A DNA stretch of 64,000 bases, taken from the NCBI GenBank assembly GCA_030770425.1, contig JASJFT010000021.1:1-64000 (forward strand). Direction: 5' to 3'. Numbering within the stretch: position 1 is the first letter of the stretch; the number at the start of each line of letters is the position of its first letter. Positions 1 through 11,433 of this stretch are shown piece after piece. Position numbers and translations under genes: made by a program. The notes below the pieces were generated by a model that did no database searches, was not told the origin of the DNA, and saw only the letters and a program-made list of their open reading frames with translations. Origin of the DNA: Darksidea phi (Eukaryota > Ascomycota > Dothideomycetes > Pleosporales > Lentitheciaceae).

Positions 1-33
1 GTCTTAACGCTAAACCACTTGACTATGAGTTGA
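1..33 (-). tRNA. Possible 5' half of a tRNA cut by the window edge
   Basis: Read on the minus strand, the sequence contains an exact match to the RNA polymerase III A-box consensus TRGYNNARNNGG (TAGTCAAGTGG), placed where a D-arm would lie after a seven-base acceptor strand. The anticodon and B-box would fall beyond base 1, so identity cannot be read. The D-stem pairs poorly, so this may be a degenerate copy or chance. Confidence 0.2.
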
Positions 34-91
34 ATTAGAAGGGAATGTCGCGTGTTTAATATATATAGTGTATGCTTTCGCAAATTGCAAT

Positions 92-806
92 TTACAAACT
101 GGGGGGTACATCCCAGACGCCGCCGCCGATAAAGATGATCATGGGTATGGTGCCGTCGTCGCTTTCGAGCGGCGCCGTGTCTTTGTAGTCGTATATTGAT
201 TTGACTTTGACGTGGCCGTGTTCGCAGTCGTGGAGCCAGATGGGCGTCCATTGCGTGCCGTTGGTGGAGATGGGCAGCGTCGTTGGTGACGATGTCGATG
301 TGATTCAACTCTTCTTCGCCGAAGAAGTAGTCTAGTACTCTTTTTAGGACGGACTCGAGACCGGCTGAGATGATGTTGAAGGGAGTGTTGTTGATGCAGA
401 ATTTGTGGAAGGTTTGGAAGTCGCAATCCATATCGAGTGCTTCTTTCATCACTTCGAAGTCGTCGTTGAAGGGTACGTCTAAGGGATCCTACATCTCTTC
501 TGATATGTCGCGGAATGAGCTGTTGTGGATTTGTCCGTCGAGGGCTGCGCGCCGTTCGGAGTTGCAGCCGGAGCTGTTGAAGAGGATGTGGCCGGTGTCT
601 TGCATGGGGATGGTTCCATCGAAGTGTATTCATGTGCTAGTAGGAGACAGGTTGGCGAGTTTCATTCGCGCACTCGAGAAACAGATAATCTTCCGCTTAG
701 TGTTAATATTTGACGTACCGACTGGAGCGGGCTTTTGACAAGATTTCAAGCTCTCGAGAGCCTTGACCTCGACGGCGGGAGGAGCAATTGTTGCAGGTGC
801 CGTCAT
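92..806 (-). pseudogene. Broken HAD-family phosphatase (YNL010W/phosphoserine phosphatase-like)
   Basis: Two reading frames together recover most of a fungal cytosolic HAD phosphatase. One carries FDGTIPMQDTGHILFNSSG and then the helical cap with NIISAGLESVLKRVLDYFFG; the other carries TNGTQWTPIW and the end motif. The damage is visible. The catalytic motif I should read DxDGT, but the first Asp is His and a TGA sits three codons upstream. A TAG interrupts the frame after SEEM, where the family has Trp, so one G-to-A change explains it. A frame shift follows TNDAA near 277. The GDGxSD metal motif reads GGGVWD, and a TAA ends the protein soon after, losing the C-terminal part. An upstream segment (640-806) with a GTACGT donor and TACTAG acceptor looks like the old first exon and intron. 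The family assignment is from memory of the motif order. Confidence 0.75.
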
Positions 807-1751
807 TCTGAAGGGGAGCAGAATATGCCAAAGAATAGATAGACGGATATTGTATTGATTTGAACGCTGTTGGCCGCTGACGATACTGTTTGGATATACC
901 CCTTCTTCATCCACACTCCTCTCTCCACCTTCATACAAAAGCCCACACCCTCACTCTCATCCTTTCCACAGCCCTCATCAAAATATCCTATCGTCGACTA
1001 CTGCACGCAACTCAAAGCATAAGTACGGCCGCAGATACCACAGAGTCAGGAACCCACGCGCAGAGTGCGCTCATGTCGATGTATGATCGGCTACATAGGC
1101 GTCAGAATGCGGGTCAACGCCGCCGAGAAGAGCGCAAACACGCCTACGTTCCTGCTTGGTAGATCCTACAGTAGGGCTCAACTGCAACCCTTTACCGCCC
1201 ACGCCATGGCGGGACATTTTATAGTGAAGAAGGGAAGTGAGCCGAAGCATGGCAACGGCAGTGAACGCGTGGAGGCACATGCGCATTGCGTTTCCGCGAG
1301 TCCGACTAAAAGCAGCAAAAGGCCAACGATTAGAGTGTAATATTCCAAGCCCGAGCAAGCATTCCTCGGCCCGCAAAAGGCAACTTCCAAGCCTCCCTCC
1401 ATCAATAGATCGACTCGCTTACCCCTCGGAGCCCGATCGCCACTAACCCAATCAATCCCCTCATCATCTCCACCTTGACAATCTCCAGCCCATCCTTCTT
1501 CCCTTTCGATGAAAATCCCACACACAAGCGATCCCCTACGCGCCCGCGTAAAACAACGCCAGGAAAAAAAAAAAAGGGCGACAAGGTGACAAACTTTGCT
1601 AGGCCGTAGAACCGAAAAGCCCACGTAGCCGCATAAAAAAAAAAAAAAAAACTCTCCCCTTCACCATGATTATCAGGGCGCTACAACGAATAATCCTCTA
1701 GAGACACGGATAATGAGCACGGGTACGGTACGTACCTTAGGGTCTCTCCAC

Positions 1752-1799
1752 ACCAAAGCTAAAGCTAGAACCAAAGCTAGACTCAAAGCTAAATCCAAG
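1752..1799. repeat. Degenerate CAAAGCTA-type tandem repeat
   Basis: The motif AAAGCTA or its one-base variants recurs about six times in 48 bases. The copies are imperfect and non-coding. Confidence 0.6.
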
Positions 1800-2005
1800 C
1801 CCCCGTCGCAACTCCAACCAAAGAACCCACAATCAGCGAAACCCCCCTCCCCCCCAAAAAAAAACTCCCCAACTCACCGCTCCGCTCTCTCCAACCCCAA
1901 ACGGAAGGCCAAAACCCCCCCATAGACCCACAATAGCTAGAAGAAGACAATACGAACGTTTCCAAGTCCGAAGTGCTTACGATGCTGATGCTCGGGGGGC
2001 AGGAG

Positions 2006-2053
2006 GCCAGTGCCAGTGCCAGCGCCAATGCCAATGCTAAAGCCAATGCCAAA
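2006..2053. repeat. Hexanucleotide GCCAAT/GCCAGT tandem repeat
   Basis: About eight consecutive copies of a six-base unit (GCCAGT, GCCAAT, GCTAAA variants). On the minus strand it would encode alternating Ala-Leu, which makes a spurious hydrophobic open frame. Confidence 0.7.
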
Positions 2054-2166
2054 GCGGGACAAGCCCGCCCTTCGTAAGCCTCACGTTCATGTAGCAAAAA
2101 AGCCGTTTGAAACGAGAAAAAAGTAATCAAGTGGTGCGGTTTTTAGCTTTCTTACAGTCCCCTCGC

Positions 2167-2190
2167 ATGCAAGCAAGCAAGCAAGCAAGG
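2167..2190. repeat. (GCAA)n microsatellite
   Basis: Five near-perfect AAGC/GCAA units in a row, followed by AAGGAAGG. It is non-coding. Confidence 0.75.
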
Positions 2191-3098
2191 AAGGTACCGG
2201 TACCGCTATGCGGCTATGCAGGAAAGAGAAATAGACTCAGACGCTTCCCTTGCATGCGGGCGGAAATAAACGTTGGGATTGTGAGCGCTCTTCGTATGAG
2301 AGCCCGCCGGGGAAACCGCCGCTTGTAAAGAACTCCAGTCTCGGCGTAACGAGGAGCTCCTACACCTATCGGATACACTTTTAATGCGAACGAAGGCTCG
2401 GGAGGGATAGCATGGATGATAAGCATATCTCAAACCATATCGAAGCTCCTCCCTCCCCGCCCCTCAATCGTTCACGCGCAACCTACATAGCCCGCGCCAT
2501 CATCTGCCACGTCACAGAGAGGAAGCCACCCGTGCAACGGCGCCACTGAGACAAGAAATCATTTCACTACGTATCTCAGCCTTTGTGACACTCTGCCTCC
2601 GGGAAAAAAGTACAGTAGTTTAGAAACAGGGTGTATCCGCGCCAACCACAAGAAGCCAGTAAACAGACACAACTATTAGAACGGCCAGAGAGTCGGACAA
2701 AATGTAAATGAGAAACGTCATTCGCTTTGATGCCAAGAGCGGGTGGTGTCCCGTCCCTATTCCAATACAAGATAAGAACATGATAGAATAGGATTTGAAG
2801 ATGAAAGACGCTGTGATGATAGCCGCGCCCTCTCTTCCTCGCGATATAAAGGGGAAGAGCTTACTACTACTACTTTGCTGGTAAAAGCCCCGGCCCACGC
2901 AGGGTATCAAAGAGAAACTTGGGATGGAGGCAAGCCACTCAAACCAAAGGGTTGAATGGAGTATGGTCAAGTGCGACATGAAGGAAAACGCATTTTCACA
3001 ACGCCGTGACAGTCGTCGACAAAGACATAGGCCCCGGTGGCTCAATTCCCAGCTGATGAATCTTTTGTCGTCCAAACGAATTCCACCCTTGTTGTGGA

Positions 3099-4362
3099 CT
3101 ATATCAGACCGCACAATCGAAGGTTCTCTTGGATGATGATGTCTGCCACCTGTTAGCTACAGCTCGCTCCCTGCACAAAAAGATGGTGGCATACCGTTTA
3201 CCGCAGCCATGACGAATCGGATCTGCATCGTGTCTGTGGCGCAGGTGAAATGCGTGTAGATTTGCTTGGTCTCGTGCTGGTTGAGCGAGACAAAGCGGTT
3301 TAGGATGTAGTCGCACGCCGCAGCATAGTCTGCTCCGCCTATTGATGCACATTAGCCGGTATTCGAAAGCTGAAAGCGCGAGCAACCCACCCTCGTAGTC
3401 GGGGAAGTAGTTCTTCATTGGGCTGACAGGCAGCTTCTCCTTGAATCTATCGATCTTGTTCAGGAAGAGAATTATGGACGTCTTCACGAACCACCGCGAG
3501 TTGCAGATGGAGTCGAAGAGCGTCAGCGCCTCTTGCATACGGTTGACCGTCTCGTCTTCGAAGAGCAATTGGTCGTACTCTGAGATGGCGACCAAGAAGA
3601 GAATTGTAGTGACGTTCTCGAAGCAGTGTATCCACTTCTTTCTTTCCGATCGCTGGCCACCGACATCGAACATGCGGTATGTGAGGTCGCCGATGATGAA
3701 GGTCGTCTCGGTGATGCCCGTCGTCTTTACACGAGAGCGGAGCACATCCTGGTCGTTAGGAATGTAGTCTGGAGCAGCGATGCGGTCGATGGAATCGAAG
3801 TAGCTTGTGCAGTTAGCGGCGGCGGTCAGGCGAAGGAGGCGTCGTTGAACTCACTATTTCGCCGAGTCGTTCAGCTGGTACTCGCGCGACCGCTGGAAGC
3901 ACTGTTGCACGCCGGCGTCTTTCCAGAGCACTGAAATGGCGTTGCCGACCTCTGGGGGCAGGCTGTCGCCTTCGATCTGGGCGGGCTGCATGAAGATGGT
4001 CTGGACGTGGTATTCGGCGCGCTGGTCGTCGAGCGGCAGCTCTAACGACTCCATGGCCTCGAGGATGACGCGCATCGACTGCACCGTGTTGCTGAAGATG
4101 ATTTCCTTGAACGATTCCCGCTCGTCGCGCGAGTAGCCGCCCTCGTGGATGAGCTTCATCTGCTTGAGAATCGTCGACTTGCCGGATTCACCAGCACCTG
4201 GTGCGCGTTAGACGGGTCGAGCGGCAGGGGGCCGGCGGACTTACCGAGAAGCAGCATCTTGATCTCGTTGCGCTGCAGCATCTTGTCGCGCTTGAGCTGG
4301 TTCTCAATCTCCTCGTTCCGCTGCTTCCCCTCCTTCTCCTCGGTGCTCATTCCACAGCCCAT
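3099..4362 (-). CDS. Heterotrimeric G-protein alpha subunit, group I (GNA-1/FadA/CPG-1 type)
   Basis: Membrane-anchored GTPase that couples seven-transmembrane receptors to cAMP and MAP-kinase signalling, controlling growth, conidiation and virulence in filamentous fungi. Five exons by eye: 4362-4245, 4197-3855, 3803-3391, 3338-3195 and 3142-3099. They total 353 codons plus stop, the usual length of this group. The N-terminus MGCGMS carries the myristoylation Gly2 and palmitoylation Cys3. GTPase motifs appear in order: GAGESGKST (P-loop, split by intron 1), RVKTTG (switch I), DVGGQ, NKID and TCAT. The C-terminus is CGLI, with the Cys four residues from the end that is the pertussis-toxin ADP-ribosylation site of this class. 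Short introns have GTAAGT, GTGAGT, GTGGGT and GTATGC donors. The upstream region is long, GC-rich and repetitive, consistent with a long leader. Assignment to group I is firm; the species-specific gene name is unknown. Confidence 0.97.
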
Positions 4363-5124
4363 GGCGGCGGTTGGATGTGATGTGTCGGTAAAAGATTAGG
4401 TAAAAGGTTGGTACAAGTTCCGTCGAGAGGCCGGCCGACACGGAAGGTCTGCGCAGGGAGGGTCAATACGGATTCTGAAGACGGATGCGGCGTCGCAGAG
4501 GAGGCTGCGGACGAGAGCGACTGCCGGGGGTGGCGTGCAGATGCGGGCAAGGTTGGTGTGAAGGGAGGCAGGCGGTTGCTCGCTCAGGAGGGAGGCGGCG
4601 GCGCACGGGAGGTGCGAGAGGCGGCGCGGTGGCGGGTCAGACACTTACTTATTATTACAAAGGTGTAGAAGCGACGGCAAATGGCAGGCAGCGGCTCGAT
4701 GCGCGGAGCGGTGGATGGCGGAGACGAGGTGGTGATGGAGAGGGTGCGAGGGCTGGGGCGGCGCTGGCGGGTTCTGGTGCTGCAAGGTGCAGGGTCGGGG
4801 GAGGAGGGGGGAGGGAGAGAGAGAGGCTGGGACGGGCGGTCAATGGCGTGGAGAGGGGGGAGAGGAGGCCCGTCAGGTGTCGCAGCGAGAGACGGACGCG
4901 GTGAACAGCGAGAGTTGCACGACAGCAGCTTGACGAGAGGCCGGCAACGCAGCGGGAGTGCGGATAGAAAGACAGAGGGTGCGAGGGTAGGGAAAGGAGA
5001 GGCGTGCCCTGGATGCTCCGCTGCCTCGCTAATTGAGCAGCGGGACAAGCTGCAAGCAAGCGAGAAGAGCGGAGCGCGCACGGGCCATGGACTGACTACT
5101 GCACCCTGTCGACCTGACCGCGGC

Positions 5125-5177
5125 CTGCGACTGCGACTGCGACTGCGACGGCGACGACGACGACGACGGCGACGGCG
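5125..5177. repeat. (CTGCGA)/(CGACGG) tandem repeat
   Basis: A run of hexamers CTGCGA grading into CGA/CGG trinucleotides. It would encode poly-Arg on the plus strand. It lies in the low-complexity region upstream of the G-alpha gene. Confidence 0.75.
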
Positions 5178-5396
5178 GGCTGCGGGTTTCGATGCTCTGG
5201 CGCGCGGCGAGTCTGGCAGACGCTGGCGAGCGATTGCGCTGTCGACCGCTGCTGTTCTGCTGTTCCGCTGTGTTCCGCCTGCCAGCGAAGGGCGACCGCG
5301 TCCGTCCGCGTCCATGGCCATCCTCAGCGTACGCTTTACCACAGCGCCGATTGCCCATGGGCGTGCCAATGGCCGTCGCGCATCCAGGACGATCCC

Positions 5397-5421
5397 GCCG
5401 CCGCCGCCGCCGCCGCTGTCG
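5397..5421. repeat. (CCG)n trinucleotide repeat
   Basis: About eight CCG units in a row in GC-rich non-coding DNA. Confidence 0.7.
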
Positions 5422-8153
5422 CCCTAGAGCACCCTCTGTTGCGCCTGTTGCACCTGGTGCGCCTGGGTCCGCGTCTGACTAGCAGCTCTTCTAGAAGCCT
5501 TGTCGAAAAATAGGGGCGTCGCGTTAGGGCCGGGGGGGCCAGCCAGGAGGGATCCCCAGCGCAGAATGAAACGTTTCTGCGTCGGCTTGCAGCAGCACCC
5601 GTCGTTCGCTGCGTCAGCGTCCTCGGAGAGGCCCTCGCAATCCACGCCGGAACAGCAGCGCAGCAGTCGCCCCCAGCTGCCGTCGTCGCCTCTCGTGCAT
5701 GCAGAGCGCGGCTCTCCCAGTGCCATCTCCGAGCCAACTGCAGTCCCGCCTCCGGACCACCTTCTCTCCAATCCTCTTCGCTTGCACGTCCGCGCTAGGC
5801 CCCTTGCGGCCTAGCGCGAGCCTGGTCCTCTGTCGCCAAACCTTCGCCGCAGCTCCGAACCACCGCGTCCTCATCTCCTTGATTCATGACTCTGGCATTG
5901 GCCAATCAGCGCGCGGAGAATTTCGTTCTCCCCCCCATTGTCCAGCCATTTGTGCTCCGCAGTCCGCACATAAATTGCTACGTCGCCGCGTGGAAGCCTT
6001 TTCGTTTGGTTGGTCATGCGCGCTACCGAGCACGCCTTGTACTGGCCGCATCGCAGACTGAGTCATGTCTCGCTCCAAACCGCCGAGGCAACGGGACGTG
6101 GCGATATATCACGTCGTGCTCGCACCAGTTTCCACGTTCGCTGAGACCCACGTAGCAGCACCTCCACGCCGGCCCAGCGTAGAGATGCCGCATGGGCAAC
6201 TGTTTCCTTGTTCGTCACCCCCGCAAAGCCCCTCTAGACGTCCCTATCAGCCCAGGCCGTAGGTAATGGCTCAATTGGCCCGTATCGTGGAGCTCAAGTG
6301 CGGTGGTTGCAGGGGCAAATAATGTCGATCGCCACACCGAGCAGTGCGCACGCGTCTACTTCGGTCTAACCGCTGACTGGACAGAGAGCTACTCTGTAAG
6401 AGGTGCGCCTAGTATGATTGGCCTTTTCAACTCTGCGTTGGCTACGTCAGGTGGCAATGTAGCATTATTTACTATTTGCCCTGCAACCACACTAAGGACC
6501 GTGGTCATTGAACGCTAGTCGGAGCAGAGGCCAATGCCAATGTTCAACTACAACGACGGCCTTACTCTACACTATTTGATAGCCTTGCAGTCCGTCCGGT
6601 CGCGATTGTATCATCTATCATATGACGCATTGCTATCGTCTCTCTATGCCAAGGGTTGTCTTCTTTCCCCCCAATAGGCCGTGTCTGAGGGGAGAGCTAC
6701 AGCACTTCATACTCAGACCCGCCCCTTCGTGCCGGCCTGGTCCCCCGGGTGGTTCGTTGGGTCAGTTCCAGTTTCTCGAATTCTTCCTGTCATCGTAGGC
6801 CAAATCCCGCCTATGAGAAGCCCGCCTTCGCCCTCTTGACTCTGCAACAGGGCAATCAACATCCTCGCCAGTGGACAGATGGTTATCCTGCTCCGCCCCA
6901 TTGCATCCGTCGTCTGCTCGCATGTCTAGCTCGACGGGCTGCTCAGACATTGTCTAGCATTAAGAGGACGGCTACCACCAGACCGTCCCTGGAAAGTCCG
7001 GACCGAATCCCGCCTCCTTCAGCGTAAGACACAGCCCCCGCGGAAGGGTATCCATATCGCTCGTTATCGATAGTTCCCCAGACTCCACCGACCCATGCTT
7101 ACCGACGTCGATGCGGCGTGGACACGTCCCGTAGCCGTGTCGTTGCGACATAACTGGCCGTGGCTTACACTATGCGGGGTGCTATGGGCACATACGGGAG
7201 GTAAAATAGCCAACTAGAGCAAGCCGGCTTACTACGCACGCCAGGGCGAAAACCCACCGACATGCAGCAAAGAGAATAGGCGTTCATGGATTGTTTCTAA
7301 TCTCAGGCTCGGTCTGTTCTCCTCCTGCGAGATCCAGGGCTGAGCTACCGGCGTTCCGCTCCACCGGGACATGTTGGACCTGCAGCCTCTCTGTCAGCTT
7401 CACCATCACCCCGCAGGCCGGATCGTGCCGTCATGCTGCGGCGAGTGTAACGCTGCGTGGTTCTGATTGTGCGAGCAAGAGGCACAGTTGCGAGCGCGGC
7501 CTGGCCGGTGTCTGAGTGCCTTTTCTCAAGCGGCCGTTTGCCGAACTGCAGCGACTGGGCACCAACAGCATGGAGCGTCTAGACATGCGGCTTATCGACG
7601 TGTGCCAAGATCTATTTTCATTTGCTCCGTCTGAACATTGGCCAGACGGGTGCATCTGCAAGGGCAGATTAGGCGCTTGGGTGCTCGATCCGGGCAAGCG
7701 TGATAGGGCGGGCGCCTAGCTTCGCCCTTCGGACCCATGCTTGCATCACGACAACATGCTCTTCCCACGTCGCTGGTGGGCGTTCACCAGCGTTCGCCGG
7801 CCGCCAGCCATGTCTGAGCCAATCCCATCCAGAACTTCTGCGAAGCGACGCCTCGGCGGCTGCCCATGCGTACCTCTGACGAAGGCGCCAGCGCCAAAAG
7901 AGACCATGATACATATTATCAGCCTACCCGCCGTGAATTTTTCTCGAGTGTATCATACGAACCCCCTATGAGATGAGACCGGCGTGACGAATTTCCTTGC
8001 TTTTTCTCCTGAATTTCCTTGCCCTGACGCTGCTGGACCGGCGTAGTTTCTCTGCCAGTCTTCCTAATGTTGCTCTCTTGCATCTTTCTAGGTCAGTACC
8101 ATGCTTCGACCCCACAGCAATGTTGCTTACCTCCGCATAGCGTCTGTACAATT

Positions 8154-10595
8154 ATGCTACTAAGCCACTTCGAATGGCTATGCTTCATATTGCCTACCTT
8201 AATCGCAGCCACGCCGCAAACTACGGACCCGCTCCCGGAGAAACTCCAACTGTCCGTACCCGCATGTGCTCAGCCATGTTTACGTCGCTCGCTCGGCGAA
8301 CAATTCCCTCTTGCATGTACCGGTTCAGCTGGCCTCGCCTGTCTGTGCTCCCGTTATAGTTACAACGGAGAGTCACTGGGAGAGGTTGCCCTCGGATGCG
8401 TATATGCATCTTGCTCCTCGGACAACAGTGCAGCCACCGCATATAACGTCTGCCTGGGGCAGAGCAACGCAGTCACGCCGACCCTGACCGCTGTAACAGT
8501 ACCGCCGAGGACCTCTACTGGCTCTTCGACTATGCCATCCTCCCGTCCGGTCGTTACCACAAAACCAAGCTCAACAATTGCGTTCAACACCCCATCGTCT
8601 CGGCCTTCTCCCACCGACACGGTCATTGCCGATTCGGTTTCCCTGACTCCCTCTCCTACCCCTCCTACCCCTCCTACCTCTCCTACCTCTACTGGCACGA
8701 AGCCTACAGTACAGCCTGCTGCTCTTGCGGATCCTCCCCGAACGATGACGCCTGCACAGATCGCTGGACTTTCAGTAGCAGCGGCGGCAACCTTCATCAT
8801 CGCCATTGGCCTCATGGCTCTTAGCGTCTTTCTGAGAAGACGGAGAGAACGAAGGAATGCCGCGGAAACGAACGAGAAGCGGGCACAGGTACGTGACGTC
8901 CTGGTGCGATCTGCGGGTCGATAACCCTTTCGGATGAGCTTTGCTAACTCTATGTCTTGCACGTAGACCCCTTCACCAAGGAATTACTCAACACGCTTCT
9001 CGCGATACATTCCTGTAAACTCGCCGACATCAGAGCCACCAAAGCGGTTCCCAATGCCACCTGCGCCAATACTACGAAAACCAGGCGGCAGACTAAATGT
9101 GCCACCCACGAGGAATGCGAGAGCAAAGTCACCTCTCAGCACGACAAGCACTCAGCAGGACAAATCGAACATCAACCAGCCCGCAGACCTCAGTTTAGTT
9201 CATCCGCTCTTCCGTCCGGGAGCTGGTATCAGGAACAGCTCCTCAAAGTCCTCCCTCCCTCTTGAGCAGATTGGTCTTGCAATTAGTGCAGAACTTCCTG
9301 GAGACTCGCCTGTATCAAAAGCGCCCGCGCAGCCCTCCCGGAAAGCCAGCGTGAAGCAGAAGCGACGAAGCAGCACCCAGCAAAATTCCGATCTATTGCA
9401 GCGTCCGGATACTGTCTGCACTCAGGATACTGTTTTCGAAGAGGACGAGGTCCGAGACCATCGCAGGGAATCAAAACTGCTACCCATGCCTCCTGTCCCA
9501 GTACCACCGATACGTAGTTTCCAACCTTCAAGAGAGCCGGCAGACTCCAAACCGAGCATAATAGTGCAAGCACCTATGAAAGCTCGACAGGTACCGCAAC
9601 AGCCAGAGCTTTTCTTAGACATTCCAGTCCGACACTCCAGGTCTCAACCGGCGAGAATCCTGCCAGCAGAAAACCCATATCAAAACGCGCCGGGGCCTTC
9701 ATCACAAGCCGCACCAAAACCACAACTAGCTCCTGCAATCCGGGTTCCGCAAACAAAGCCACGCCACAATACCACAAGCGCTTCCGACCTCAGTGGTGGG
9801 GATATACTGGACTACTACTTTAATGCCTGGCAAGATTCCAAACCGAGGGGCTTGGCGATTGCAATCAGCCCGAGCCGCCTCCAGCGCCCACAAGAGTCGC
9901 CCAAGGTGAAGCCGAAATTTTCTTCTAGCACCGTATCGCGAGCAAATTCCACAACTTCGACGAATATACGAGATTCTCTCTCGTCTCAGACCTCGTTCGA
10001 GACCGATCGCAATGACCCTACGCCAGAGGATGAAGATGATGATAGGCAGCTCGATGGCGGCAAGCTTTCACCAGTTGCAGAGTCGCCCATTTCCAACCTC
10101 CGCTACCCCAAGGTCCCGCGCGCATCAAACATCTTCGTGCCGCGGAGTCCTAAGAGCCCTTTGAGCCTGAACAGTCAAGATAGTCCTCGACGGGCTCCCT
10201 CGCCATTATCATTGTTCACGAAGCGGCGAGGTGAGCAGGGGGGCTTGCGTCTGGACAGCCCGGCCCACACAGGCAGTCCGGTCGGGTCAGAAGGCAGACT
10301 GCAAACGAGAAGACAACGACAACATCTGCGCAGCACCAGCGACGAAACATGGAGTACAATACGCACAAGCGAGCGCTCGACCCGGACGCAGAGCGGCCTA
10401 TGGCCTAAGAGCCCAGCAATGTACGAGCCTGATGTCGTCCGACCGCTCACCATCCGGTCGAAAATACAACAACTACCCCCACCCGTAGACGAGATGCAAG
10501 CGTTGAAGAGCCCGGCATGGGTACCGCGCTTGACGCCGACGAGGCAAGGCGAGGACCTTTTAATATCTGTAACTTATTCGAAGCCCGGCCAGTGA
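8154..10595 (+). CDS. CFEM-like cysteine-rich membrane protein with long disordered cytoplasmic tail
   Basis: Two exons, 8154-8888 and 8967-10595, encode 787 residues. The intron has a GTACGT donor and CACGTAG acceptor. I chose the ATG at 8154 over one at 8067 because it places a hydrophobic signal peptide (residues 1-21) at the N-terminus. Residues about 38-104 hold eight cysteines spaced as in CFEM domains: PACAQPC, then C, then CLC, then C-x4-C, then C. The Asp that binds haem iron in some CFEM proteins is not evident before the CLC motif, where TGSAGLA is found. A Ser/Thr/Pro stalk with PTPPTPPTSP repeats follows. One membrane helix (about 202-227) ends in a basic stop-transfer RRRRERR. 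The remaining 560 residues are disordered and rich in Ser, Pro and Arg. The layout is that of a single-pass surface sensor or adhesin; no function is shown. Confidence 0.85.
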
Positions 10596-11433
10596 CGGCC
10601 TTTCGTTCATTGTTTCGTACGATTTTTTGTAATTTTGGCATAGCATAGACGCCGCAGCAGTCTGGCACGGTAACCTTTCCCTACCACACTGTATTTCTGA
10701 GATACCCACCGGCATTCGTTCATTCATTTGCTCGTATTAGCATGGCGTTGGGAATCTGAAGACACACTGTACTGTATCATACTATAGGAAGAACATACAA
10801 GAGCTGGGTATCTCCGAGCACCATGAATTCACATATGTCAATCAGCCCACAAAACTTTTGAAGTTGCATCTCCGGCCCGTGCTCACGCGTCTTCGGGAGA
10901 TATGCAGGGTAAATATAGGGAATTTTGAGCCTGGGCGTGCATGTCACCGCCTCGTTGCCTGCGCGTCAATTGGGCATCAGTAAAGCTTGCGGCGCTGTTA
11001 CACAGCCGTCGGCTGTAGATGAATGGTAGGTTTTTGTCGTCGGCTCGGCCTTGGAGCATGGCAAGTGTGGGGATTGACGGAAAGGTAGGTGTTTGGGTAT
11101 TCCGCACAGAAGGGGAAAGAAGGACGGCAGCAGTGCGTGTTAGTAAGAGACAGTCAGTTATGAACAAGCGCAATTGCGAGCAAAAACGATCATGTCAGCT
11201 ATCTTCGAGCTTATTCATGGCGCGGGTATGCATCGGCCGGCTTGCTAAACGTCGAGACACGGGGGCTTTGAGGTGCCCGGCCGGAGCCACATCTCCCCCA
11301 CCAAGCCTGCCTCATAGTGACAACTGATTAATCTGCCACTAAAACTAAAAACCCACCTTGCCAGGTCAGGGCCTACAAAACTTTTCAACCCAACACTCCC
11401 TCCCATCTCGCTCTCTTTCATTAACTGCCCACC
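10596..11433. other. Intergenic region, probable transketolase promoter
   Basis: No gene is seen. The last 100 bases before the transketolase ATG are pyrimidine-rich, as is typical of strongly expressed fungal genes, with CTCCC and CTCTCTTTC tracts and a start context of CCCACCATG. Confidence 0.6.

Larger units (their letters stand above)
807..3098. other. Intergenic region with simple repeats
   Basis: No convincing gene is seen on either strand. Open frames here are short, overlap one another and have no recognisable motifs. The stretch holds poly-A runs near 1563-1575 and 1635-1652 and three short tandem repeats listed separately. The last few hundred bases are presumably the 3' UTR and terminator of the G-alpha gene on the minus strand. 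Confidence 0.6.
4363..8153. other. Long GC-rich intergenic and probable 5' leader region
   Basis: No gene is supported. From about 4400 to 5450 the DNA is very GC-rich, with long open frames on both strands at once. Their translations are Arg/Ser/Pro/Ala-rich and overlap in opposite directions, as expected of low-complexity GC-rich DNA rather than of proteins. A CCAAT-type element (GGCCAATCAG) sits near 5899-5908. From 6000 to 8150 nothing recognisable is seen. The region must contain the promoters of the minus-strand G-alpha gene and the plus-strand CFEM gene. Confidence 0.55.

Noticed and set aside
1178..1624. 148-codon minus-strand frame
   Set aside because: No motif, overlaps other frames, and ends in poly-A tracts.
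2620..3114. Hydrophobic minus-strand frame downstream of the G-alpha gene
   Set aside because: Overlaps the terminal G-alpha exon in another frame and lies in its 3' UTR; no family features.
4584..5427. Overlapping open frames of about 250 codons on both strands
   Set aside because: Opposed frames in GC-rich repeats; translations are low-complexity Arg/Ser/Pro with no domain or splice signals.
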